DNA of 64,000 nucleotides from NCBI RefSeq assembly GCF_902459645.1, contig NZ_CABPSK010000001.1, positions 1,612,001 to 1,676,000 on the forward strand, given 5' to 3'. The translations under genes and the position numbers were made by a program. The notes under the pieces are model-generated. The model had not been told where the DNA came from, searched no databases, and was given only the letters and a program-made list of their open reading frames with translations. The stretch comes from Pandoraea pneumonica (lineage in GTDB: Bacteria; Pseudomonadota; Gammaproteobacteria; Burkholderiales; Burkholderiaceae). Shown piece by piece: positions 48,086 to 55,886 of the stretch; position 1 is the first letter of the stretch; each line of letters opens with the position of its first letter.

Positions 48086-49173
48086 GATGCCTCTCCCTTG
48101 CCCGTGTCTTGCGCGGGGTTGATCACTTCAAACGACAGTCGCGGCGCGTTCTGTCGACCGCCCTCGTGGAACCCGATCTCGTATTGAATGAACAGCCGCG
48201 AGCCATGCTTGAGCGGCTTGAGCCATGACGCGGGCACCGTCGTGAAGACGCCTTGCGCGGCCTCTGTCGAGGTCACCCGATGCGCCGTGCGCATGTGGTG
48301 AAGGTATTCACCCGACTGCCCCGCGCGCTCCCCATCGCACCAAAACCAGAGCTGCTGCCCCTCAAACGCCAACTTCCAGCTCGGGAGATCGACGCGCATG
48401 CCGTTCGGTAATTTGTCGGGCTCGATACGATCGCCACCGGCCAGATCGGGCAATTGCGGCGTCGGCATGTCGCGCAGTTCGAATGGTGTCACCGTGAGCA
48501 ACAACGGCTGCGATTCCCTCATGTCGCCGCCACGATCCACCGTGTAAGACACGTGGACCGTCGCCCCCACGTTCGCCGCCACCAAAAACGGCGCAATCTC
48601 GAACGACAGAAAATCGGGAACGCTCGAAGGCACGGTCAGCCAAGCGGTATCGATGCTGCCTGCACCGCTAGTCCCATGCCAGTGCACTTGCACCCGTTGC
48701 CCCGCACGCATGCCGCCATAGCGCACATGCACCCCCGTGCCACTCAGTGCATTGATCGGATTGAGCCGTCCGTCCGGCGCATCGGATACGGAGGGTGGCA
48801 CCAAGTCCAGCGGCGGCAACAGCACCACCTGAATACTCTTGTCGAGCGAGATGCCGATCACGGTGCCGTCGACCTTCTCGCACCGGTAAGCAAAGTTGTG
48901 CTCGCCTTCTGACAACGCACGCAATACGTCTCCCGGGAAGTGCACGAGGATCGGGATATTGAGCTTGTCGTCCTCCGTCAACACGCGCGCCATCGACGGT
49001 ACATCTTGCCCGTCGATCATGAAAAACAGGCCGTCGCCGGGTTCCGTGTTTTGCGGGAACACGCGAATCTGGGCAGGTACCTTATTTTCGTTGGCAGCGA
49101 GATACGCCTCGCTCACGCCATTGGTTTCGACTTCTGAGTCGAACAGCAATGGAAAAAATGTGGCTTGCGTCAT
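48082..49173 (-). CDS. Hypothetical Ig-like-domain protein of the RHS operon
   Basis: 363 residues from MTQATFFPLLFDSEVETNGV; no signal peptide. The sequence looks like tandem Ig-like beta-sandwich modules (AGQRVQVHWHGTSGAGSIDTAW, GATVHVSYTVDRGGDMRESQP, GQQLWFWCDGERAG). Repeats of this type (VxVxWxG...TxxxxV.......xVxYxV...G...xS) occur in large Pseudomonas/Burkholderia adhesin-like proteins. It is 37 bp downstream of the RHS gene and overlaps the lipoprotein gene. Role unknown; an RHS accessory or cargo-binding factor is plausible. Confidence 0.7.
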   Translation of the reverse strand: MTQATFFPLLFDSEVETNGVSEAYLAANENKVPAQIRVFPQNTEPGDGLFFMIDGQDVPSMARVLTEDDKLNIPILVHFPGDVLRALSEGEHNFAYRCEKVDGTVIGISLDKSIQVVLLPPLDLVPPSVSDAPDGRLNPINALSGTGVHVRYGGMRAGQRVQVHWHGTSGAGSIDTAWLTVPSSVPDFLSFEIAPFLVAANVGATVHVSYTVDRGGDMRESQPLLLTVTPFELRDMPTPQLPDLAGGDRIEPDKLPNGMRVDLPSWKLAFEGQQLWFWCDGERAGQSGEYLHHMRTAHRVTSTEAAQGVFTTVPASWLKPLKHGSRLFIQYEIGFHEGGRQNAPRLSFEVINPAQDTGKGEAS

Positions 49174-49210
49174 ACGAATGTCCCTCGCGAGAAGCATGGC
49201 AAGTGCCTCG

Positions 49211-52200
49211 TCAGAACAACATGCTTTCAGAAACCTTCGAGGAGTTGCCGAAGGTACGAATATTCGACGACGCACCAGGTACCGTTTCAACGTTGACCGG
49301 CGCCCCTTCTGTACGCACACCGGGCTCAACGCTGGACAGGCCGACGGGTAACGCGCTGGTGACACTGTCGACGACACGCGGCCATGTTGAGCTGATCTTT
49401 CGTGACCTCATCATCGATGTACTCCGCTCCAACGTCCGCGGGGTGTGGCCACGAGTGGCATCCAGCGAATTCGCGCGTCCGCGTCCAAAGTCGGACGCCT
49501 TGCGCAGTCGACGCAACGCGATAGGACTCGCTCTACCCTGCGTCGAAACCGAACTGGCACGCCGGCCCGTTTCCTGACTCGCTTGTCTCGCGGCAGCACC
49601 GGCATCCAGCCTTGTTTTGGTCAGCCCTCGATACGTTCGGAGTACTCCTTTCCAGCCCGCCGCCATCGACCCCAGCGTCATGATGCCGCCCGCGAACGCG
49701 AGTATCGCCGCCGTTTCATGATCGCCCGTCGATCGGACCCCGACCGAAGTGGTCGCCGTGACCGAGCCCATCACGCCCAACGTGACTTTGGCCGCTGTGT
49801 AGACGGCGGTGGCGACGGTCGTCCCCTTGGCAACGGCCAGCGCAGTGGCACTTCCCGCCGCCACCAATCCCACCTGCCCCAGCGCCGCCTTCGCCGTCAC
49901 GGCAAGCGCAATGCCCACGCCGGTGAGGCCGCCCGCCGTCGCGACGCTGATGGTGATCGCCACCGCTGAGGTTGCGACGCTCACCAAAACGCTCAACCAG
50001 CTGGGAAGGTGACCGCTGGGGTCTGTCGCATTGACCGGATCGATGCGCGCATACGGATTGAACCCTCCGCCATCGAACGGCGAATAAGTGTCGGGCACGA
50101 GGAACCGCGCCAACACCGGCGAGTACATCCGCGCATTGCCCAGCCATAGCCATTGCGTGACCGGATCGGGCGTCTCCCCATCGAAGGCGGGCACGCCGTC
50201 GAGCGCGGCACTTGCCTCGCGATACCCCGACGGTGAATAGACCAGCACGCGCGCTGCCTGCGCGTCGTAGGTTTGCATCACGCTCGCTTTTTGATCGACG
50301 GCGTAGACCCGCAACGCGCCGGACTGATCGATGTCGCCCGCACCACCGTCGAGATACACGCGCGACAGCGCACCGCGAATCTCCGTGACCAGCCGGTTCT
50401 CTCGAAACACGCGCTCGCGGGGCGGCTGCCCCGCCGGTGTCACGATGCACTGCTCGTCGAGCCCGTTGTAACGATAGGCGGCAAGCGCCGTGTCACCGCG
50501 CGACACGGAGAGCACCTGATCGAACGCGTTGTACTGCACGCGGTAGCCGCTCTCGGCCACGACCATTCGACCGGCGTCGTCGTACTCGAACGACTGCGTG
50601 CCGTCTGCCGCGCCGTAGCCTTCGTACACGAGCGACGTGAGTTGGGTCAGGTCATCGGCGTTTTCGTAGTGATACTCGGCCACTCCGACGGGCGCGGCAG
50701 GGCCGTAATGCCACGTCATGACACGCGTGATGTTGTCGAGCACATCGTATTCCCATTGCTGGAGTTCAATTCGCCGTGCCGGGTCATGGGGATCGTGAGG
50801 CGCCGTCTCTGCGCCGACGGCGGAATACAAGATCAGCCGACCACGCGCGTCGTATTCGAAGTTCTCGACCAGCATCGGCTGCGCACCGAGCTTGCGCTCA
50901 CGCATGGAGATCAGATCCAAACCGTCGTACTGGTGCCCGATGGAAAACGTCGGATATCCGGGGGCAACATATTCGCGCAAGGTTTCGCGGCCCGCGTCGT
51001 CGTAAGTGAACGTCGTGGTCAACTTGCGTTGGCCCGCCTGCGTCACCCATTGCTCACCGATCCGGCCTAGTGCGTCGTAAATCATCTCGACGGTGACGTC
51101 GCCACAATGCACGGTGTCAAGGCGGCCGGTGTCAGGCTCGTAGTCATACTTATGCTCGCGGCCGGTCACGTCCGTGTAACTCAGCGGCGCGCCCAGTATC
51201 GACCAGGTATGCGATGCGCTGCGCGACGTATCACCTTCGCGCCACGTCTCGCTGAGCAGGTTCCCGGCGGCGTACCGCTTACACGTATAGTCGCTTTCCG
51301 GTTGTCCGGTCGTCTGCCTGCGCGCGTGCAGCAACAGCCCGGAGTGCTCGTCGTAGCCGTAATCGGTGAGCACCCCACCGTTTGCACGGCTCTTCACGTT
51401 CGACGGCAGCGATGGGTTGACCTCGTAAATCACGACCTCGCCGCCAGGAATGTGCGCCTCGCGGGGTTGGGTGCGATCGGCATCGAATTCCCACGTCGTC
51501 GTGCGCCCCCCGACCGTCTGCGAATGCACGCGCATCAAACCGTCGAATTCGCGCTGGCCCAGATCGATACCGTTCACGCGAATCGAGGCGACCTCCTCGG
51601 TGTCGGCATGCGGCGCGTAGCCGGTCTCGATCACATCGCTCGTGGGCAATTTCGTTTGTATCACGCGATCGGCAAAATCGTAGGTGTATTCGGTGCGGCG
51701 CTGACGGGTATCGGTCTCGCTGGCCAACCTCCCGAGTCCGTCATAGGTGTAGGCCGTGCGGCTGATCAACTTCTCGTCCACCGTGTGGCGCTCTTCCCAA
51801 TCCGCCGCTTCGAAACGATTCATCTGCCTCGTCACGCGAGCGCTGCGCGCCTCGCCCGCCGACGTCCAGCGCGTCTCGACCCGCGTAATCGGATCGAACT
51901 CGGTGTGCTCCGTCAAACCGCCCGGCCCTTCCACCGCCACCTGCTGCTCCCAGTTGTCGTAGTGGAAATGCGTCTCCACAGCGATGGTCTGCGTGTCGTG
52001 CAGGTCGCGCTGAACCTCGCGCTGCGCACGGCCGAGCGCGTCGTAGTCGATACGGCGTACTTCGACATGCGCCCCTTGCGCAACGTCGGGGGCCATGCGC
52101 GTCTCGCGCACCAGTTGACCGGTGCCCTCGAAATGCTGCGTGATGACGACACCCGACGCCGTCGTGGTCGTCTGACTCACGTCACCGCCCGTCTGCCCCG

Positions 52201-54118
52201 CCAGTGAAAACGTGTGCTTGAGCGTGGTGGTGTATGCGGTCTCGCCCGATTTCGGCGTGATGGTCTCTTCGACCACGCGGCCGAGCGCATCGCGCACGAA
52301 CGTCACGATTTCGTCGCCGTTCTCGCGCCGCGTTTCCTCCCCGGAAATCACCGATTCGTGCCGGGTCGCCTGACTGACCGTGTCGTCGAAATTTGTGTAG
52401 GTCGACTCGTCGGTGATCAAGGCGCCGTCGTTGACGTCGTAAGCGAATTCCGTCGTGATACTGCGTCCGCCCATGGTCTCGACTTGCTGCCACAAGCGAC
52501 CGTGCAGCAGCAGCGAAAGCACGTTGTCGTCGTACTCGTACGTGATCGTCTTCTGAACGCCATCAGGCGTTTCGAGTGTTTGCTGGCTGCATTCGAGATA
52601 GCCTGGCGCTTGCGGTGCCATCGACGGCAACAACGCGTAGCGGTAACGAGTGGTGACCGTGTCGGCCTTCGTATTTGCCTTTCTCTCGATCAGCGTCGAC
52701 GGCACCATGACCGTCGTCTTCACAGTACGTGGCGTCGCCCATATCGGATCGGGCGGGCAGCCGTCTTCGCCAGCGGGTGCGTAGTAAGTCGTGCGCTCTG
52801 CAATACCGTCCGGCCCCATCTCCTCGGTCGTGTTGCCCCAAGCGTCATAGGTATAAGTGGTGACATCGTCGCGCGACACACCACCGCGGCGATAACGCAC
52901 GGTGCGCTGCTTGATCAGGCCGACGATGGCCGGCTGTTCGTACCACGACTTCCCCGTCTCGTCGTGGAAATCGGTCAATTGGGTCTGTTCGCAATCCCCT
53001 TCGGTGCGGCGCTCGATACGCGTGGCGTGGAAGCGATCGTATTCGCGATAAATCGCGACTTGCGCGCGCCCGTCGGCATCGAGCTTAGATTCCGTACTCG
53101 AATAGCGATAGTCGTGCGTGACCTTGTAAAGCGCGTCGTACGCATCCTCCCAATCGACACCGGCCTCGAACCCCAGAAAGTTATGCGTCGAGTAGGTGTA
53201 AGTCGTCACACGATGCGGCTGCCCTGCCCCCGGATCGAGCACATGACGCACGACGTATGGCAGCCGCTCCGGCTCCTTGTCGGGGAACTCGCCAAGTCGC
53301 AGCGGAAACGCGTGCCCCCTGTCGTCATAGACGATAGTCTCGACACTGCCCGTCGGCGAACTCACCTCGGTGAGCATCGCAAGATCGGCGGCGGTATAAC
53401 GGCTATAGCGCAGCCGCCATGCCACTTGCCCGGGAATCGGCAGTTCAATCGACGTCACCAGATCGCCGGAAAGCAACATACGAAAGTCGATGGCGTTGCC
53501 GCCGGGTCCGGCCAACGTAATCGTGGCAGCCTGCAAGGTACGGCTGGCTCGCAGCAATTCTCGTTGCTCATGATCGGCAATCGACACCAGCATGGGATGC
53601 CCTTCGAAATGCTCCCAGGCCAGATGGATCGAGCGGCCCTGTGGCGAGATGATTTCAATCGGGACATAAGGCGATAACGGTTGGCTGTCGAACCGCTGCA
53701 ACCGCTCACGGCGACCCGAGCGGTAGGTGATCGTGACGATGTCGCCCGATTTCTGGGCAATGAACGTCGGAAGTTTCATGTCAGGAAACTCGATCCGATT
53801 GTCGTAAATGATCGCCAGTTGCGTCTCCCCGTCGGCCAGCGACAGGCGCTTCGCATCGGGGCTCAGTCGGCTCATCCCCCATGACCAGCCTCGCCCCAGG
53901 CCGACGTCGGCGTTTTGCAAGGCGTCGAAGCCTAGCGACAACGCAAGGTCCGGCCCGGTCAACGCATTCATCGCCAGTTTCGGCAACGAAACCCGCATGT
54001 GGTAGGTGCCGGTGCGAGGATCGACACCCTTCTCGAGATAACTCAGAAAGCTCTGCGCGCCCGAGTAGAGTGCGCCGCCATCGGCCTGAGACCGTTCTTG
54101 TCCGGTGTCTGTCATCAT
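49211..54118 (-). CDS. RHS-repeat / TcC-like polypeptide with uncharacterised C-terminal tip
   Basis: 1635 residues. No signal peptide; the N-terminus (FLSYLEKGVDPRTGTYHMRVSLPKL, in part) is that of the RHS proteins related to insecticidal TcB/TcC shells. Many YD repeats follow (YTYDGLGRLASETDTRQRR, YEYDDN, FEYDARGRL). The RHS core ends ARFLVPDTYSPFDGGGFNPYARI then DPVNATDPSGH at 1366-1370. Beyond it the ~265-residue tip has Ala/Gly-rich hydrophobic segments (1375-1490), then a Ser/Arg/Thr-rich tail. I recognise no toxin domain in the tip. RHS shells usually encapsulate a toxic C-terminus. Start at MMTDTGQER (54118 or 54115). Confidence 0.88.
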   Translation of the reverse strand: MMTDTGQERSQADGGALYSGAQSFLSYLEKGVDPRTGTYHMRVSLPKLAMNALTGPDLALSLGFDALQNADVGLGRGWSWGMSRLSPDAKRLSLADGETQLAIIYDNRIEFPDMKLPTFIAQKSGDIVTITYRSGRRERLQRFDSQPLSPYVPIEIISPQGRSIHLAWEHFEGHPMLVSIADHEQRELLRASRTLQAATITLAGPGGNAIDFRMLLSGDLVTSIELPIPGQVAWRLRYSRYTAADLAMLTEVSSPTGSVETIVYDDRGHAFPLRLGEFPDKEPERLPYVVRHVLDPGAGQPHRVTTYTYSTHNFLGFEAGVDWEDAYDALYKVTHDYRYSSTESKLDADGRAQVAIYREYDRFHATRIERRTEGDCEQTQLTDFHDETGKSWYEQPAIVGLIKQRTVRYRRGGVSRDDVTTYTYDAWGNTTEEMGPDGIAERTTYYAPAGEDGCPPDPIWATPRTVKTTVMVPSTLIERKANTKADTVTTRYRYALLPSMAPQAPGYLECSQQTLETPDGVQKTITYEYDDNVLSLLLHGRLWQQVETMGGRSITTEFAYDVNDGALITDESTYTNFDDTVSQATRHESVISGEETRRENGDEIVTFVRDALGRVVEETITPKSGETAYTTTLKHTFSLAGQTGGDVSQTTTTASGVVITQHFEGTGQLVRETRMAPDVAQGAHVEVRRIDYDALGRAQREVQRDLHDTQTIAVETHFHYDNWEQQVAVEGPGGLTEHTEFDPITRVETRWTSAGEARSARVTRQMNRFEAADWEERHTVDEKLISRTAYTYDGLGRLASETDTRQRRTEYTYDFADRVIQTKLPTSDVIETGYAPHADTEEVASIRVNGIDLGQREFDGLMRVHSQTVGGRTTTWEFDADRTQPREAHIPGGEVVIYEVNPSLPSNVKSRANGGVLTDYGYDEHSGLLLHARRQTTGQPESDYTCKRYAAGNLLSETWREGDTSRSASHTWSILGAPLSYTDVTGREHKYDYEPDTGRLDTVHCGDVTVEMIYDALGRIGEQWVTQAGQRKLTTTFTYDDAGRETLREYVAPGYPTFSIGHQYDGLDLISMRERKLGAQPMLVENFEYDARGRLILYSAVGAETAPHDPHDPARRIELQQWEYDVLDNITRVMTWHYGPAAPVGVAEYHYENADDLTQLTSLVYEGYGAADGTQSFEYDDAGRMVVAESGYRVQYNAFDQVLSVSRGDTALAAYRYNGLDEQCIVTPAGQPPRERVFRENRLVTEIRGALSRVYLDGGAGDIDQSGALRVYAVDQKASVMQTYDAQAARVLVYSPSGYREASAALDGVPAFDGETPDPVTQWLWLGNARMYSPVLARFLVPDTYSPFDGGGFNPYARIDPVNATDPSGHLPSWLSVLVSVATSAVAITISVATAGGLTGVGIALAVTAKAALGQVGLVAAGSATALAVAKGTTVATAVYTAAKVTLGVMGSVTATTSVGVRSTGDHETAAILAFAGGIMTLGSMAAGWKGVLRTYRGLTKTRLDAGAAARQASQETGRRASSVSTQGRASPIALRRLRKASDFGRGRANSLDATRGHTPRTLERSTSMMRSRKISSTWPRVVDSVTSALPVGLSSVEPGVRTEGAPVNVETVPGASSNIRTFGNSSKVSESMLF

Positions 54119-54148
54119 GCGCCCCCGTCGTTGTGGGCCTGAAGGCAA

Positions 54149-55111
54149 TCAGGCTTGACTGAGTGTCAGCGCATCGCACTCTGGCGTGATCGCGACTCGC
54201 ACGCGATACGGGGTGCCGTACTGGTCGCGTAACAGGTAGGTGCAGCCTTGTCCGTTCGCGCCGGCCTGAAATGGGCCAAGGCTATTGTTCGACACGAACG
54301 CGATGGCACCGCATGCGTAACGCGGCCAGTCGTTCTTCGACACCCGGTAGTTACCCGTGAATTGCTCTTGGGAATAGACGAATGGAGATGTCGGCTGAGG
54401 GTCGTCGGGCGGCACGGCGTAACCGCAGAACGCGCCGCTTTGCGAGTTGGGGCTGAGCCATTTGAACGTGCTGGCAAAGCTTGCGGGGGCGACCTCCATG
54501 GTTTTGATCCCCAGGCGTGCGCCGCTCGGCAGCACGATGCCGAGGTAGTAGATCGTCACATTGACGTTTGCGCCGACGCTGAACTTGTACGTCTGCTCCC
54601 AGTCTTGATTCCACGCCGAAAACGGCGGGTTGGCCGGTGCGACGGGAATGAGGTCGATCTTGCCGTCGGCGCTGTTGACTTCTGCCGAGAAGAACTCCCT
54701 GTTATTTTCCAGCTTGATACGCGCACCGATCGTCTTGCGTGCATTGGCGAAGTCGGCCGTCTGCACGTAATAGTGTTGGAATTCGGTGTAGTTCTTGGTC
54801 TGCTGAGGCTCGATCTCCAAGCCCGGCGAATAGAAATCGTAGTCGTTCTTCGCGCGCGTGCAGCCCCAAGTGCCCTGCGGCACGGGCACATTCTCCTCAT
54901 CATCCTTGATGATGGGGATCAACTGCTTCGTGTTGGCATCGAGGATGGTGAGCGTCGCGATCTCTTCACGCGACAGCGGGGCGTCGGTGACGATCTCGAA
55001 TTCGAGCCTAATCTGGCAAAGCCCGTTGTTGTACGTTCTCTCCGACCCTGAGGCACTTCTGACCTTAAACACGGTGACGATCGTTGCCCGCCCAACCGAT
55101 TTCGTATCCAT
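54149..55111 (-). CDS. Unknown protein, first gene of the RHS operon
   Basis: 320 residues from MDTKSVGRATIVTVFKV; no signal peptide and no membrane segment. It is rich in beta-prone, aromatic and polar stretches (YNNGLCQIRLEFEIV, FYSPGLEIEPQQTKNYTEF, YYLGIVLPSGARLG), which suggests a secreted-style or structural beta protein. It is 30 bp upstream of the RHS gene and probably co-transcribed. I do not recognise the family. A chaperone, spike or receptor-binding partner of the RHS protein would fit the position, but nothing in the sequence proves it. Confidence 0.7.
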   Translation of the reverse strand: MDTKSVGRATIVTVFKVRSASGSERTYNNGLCQIRLEFEIVTDAPLSREEIATLTILDANTKQLIPIIKDDEENVPVPQGTWGCTRAKNDYDFYSPGLEIEPQQTKNYTEFQHYYVQTADFANARKTIGARIKLENNREFFSAEVNSADGKIDLIPVAPANPPFSAWNQDWEQTYKFSVGANVNVTIYYLGIVLPSGARLGIKTMEVAPASFASTFKWLSPNSQSGAFCGYAVPPDDPQPTSPFVYSQEQFTGNYRVSKNDWPRYACGAIAFVSNNSLGPFQAGANGQGCTYLLRDQYGTPYRVRVAITPECDALTLSQA

Positions 55112-55172
55112 GACGCACCTCGCCTTGTTGGCAATATGCAACCCATGTTACGAGCGTCGGAAAACGGCACAA

Positions 55173-55188
55173 CTGTCAACGTTGACAG
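55173..55188. promoter_or_regulatory. 16-bp palindrome of LexA-box form upstream of the RHS operon
   Basis: CTGTCAACGTTGACAG is a perfect palindrome and fits CTGT-N8-ACAG, the LexA half-site arrangement. It lies 62 bp upstream of the first RHS-operon gene and contains a TTGACA on each strand. The core is not the alternating AT of strong LexA sites, so the assignment is tentative. Confidence 0.45.
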
Positions 55189-55226
55189 GTCACCCCGCGA
55201 TCGCCGGGTTTGCCCGGCATGCCGAA

Positions 55227-55682
55227 TCAGGCCCCGCGCTTCAGATACATCCCCGTCCCGCGGAACCGGCACACTTCCTCGCCGTGCTGATTCGTGGCCG
55301 TCCAGAGTTGGCGCACGATACCGCGATCGGGTTTGCTCTTCGATGCCCGCACTTCCAAGGTGCTGCTGGTCACGTTGATCGTGTCGCCGGGACGCACCGG
55401 CGCAAGCCATTCGATTTGCTCCACACCAGGTGAGCCCATGCTCGACGAGCGCGCAAGCAGCTTGTCGACATTCAATCGCATCATGATGCTGCACGTATGC
55501 CAGCCGCTCGCGACCAAACCACCGAAATGGGACGCGCGCCCAGCCGCTTCGTCGACGTGGAACGGCTGCGGATCGAACTGACGGGCGAAGTGCACGATCT
55601 CGTCGGCGGAGAACGTGTACGTCCCGAGATCGAACGTGTCGCCAACGGAAAAGTCCTCGAAATAGTAATCAAGTGTCGCCAT
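55227..55682 (-). CDS. MaoC family dehydratase (R-specific enoyl-CoA hydratase-like)
   Basis: 151-residue hot-dog-fold protein. The hydratase motif FDPQPFHVDEAA contains the catalytic Asp and His, and SHFGGLVASGWHT and EQIEWLAPVRPGD are family hallmarks. It hydrates enoyl-CoA or acts on a related thioester. It is upstream of, and on the same strand as, the RHS operon, but 115 bp and a palindrome separate them, and its function is unrelated to toxins. The start has a good AGGAGG upstream. Confidence 0.92.
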   Translation of the reverse strand: MATLDYYFEDFSVGDTFDLGTYTFSADEIVHFARQFDPQPFHVDEAAGRASHFGGLVASGWHTCSIMMRLNVDKLLARSSSMGSPGVEQIEWLAPVRPGDTINVTSSTLEVRASKSKPDRGIVRQLWTATNQHGEEVCRFRGTGMYLKRGA

Positions 55683-55886
55683 GACAGCCTCCTTTTCGTG
55701 CGTGCGGATATCGAAATCGCGTGGCAGTGCAGTCCCGCGAAGCAGTCACTTTACACCGTTACCCAACCCCCACCCGGCGGCGCAATGAGCGTTTTCAGAT
55801 AGCGGGTATTGTTTCCCCGCCCGCACCATCCATCACCTACCCCGCCGCCTCATCCTCTCGACGTTCTTTTCGCTGCTCCCGTCAAA

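Noticed and set aside
49211-49700. Separate small immunity gene hidden under the RHS 3' end
   Set aside because: The overlapping frames (for example 49149-49577 plus) have no ribosome-binding site and are Arg/Ser/Thr-rich shadows.
52214-53677. 487-residue plus-strand ORF opposite the RHS gene
   Set aside because: Antisense shadow of RHS repeats; composition is Arg/His/Val-rich and there is no start context.
55683-55886. Possible type III secretion (hrpII/PIP-like) box upstream of the large toxin gene
   Set aside because: I looked for TTCG-N16-TTCG spacing and found no pair with correct distance.
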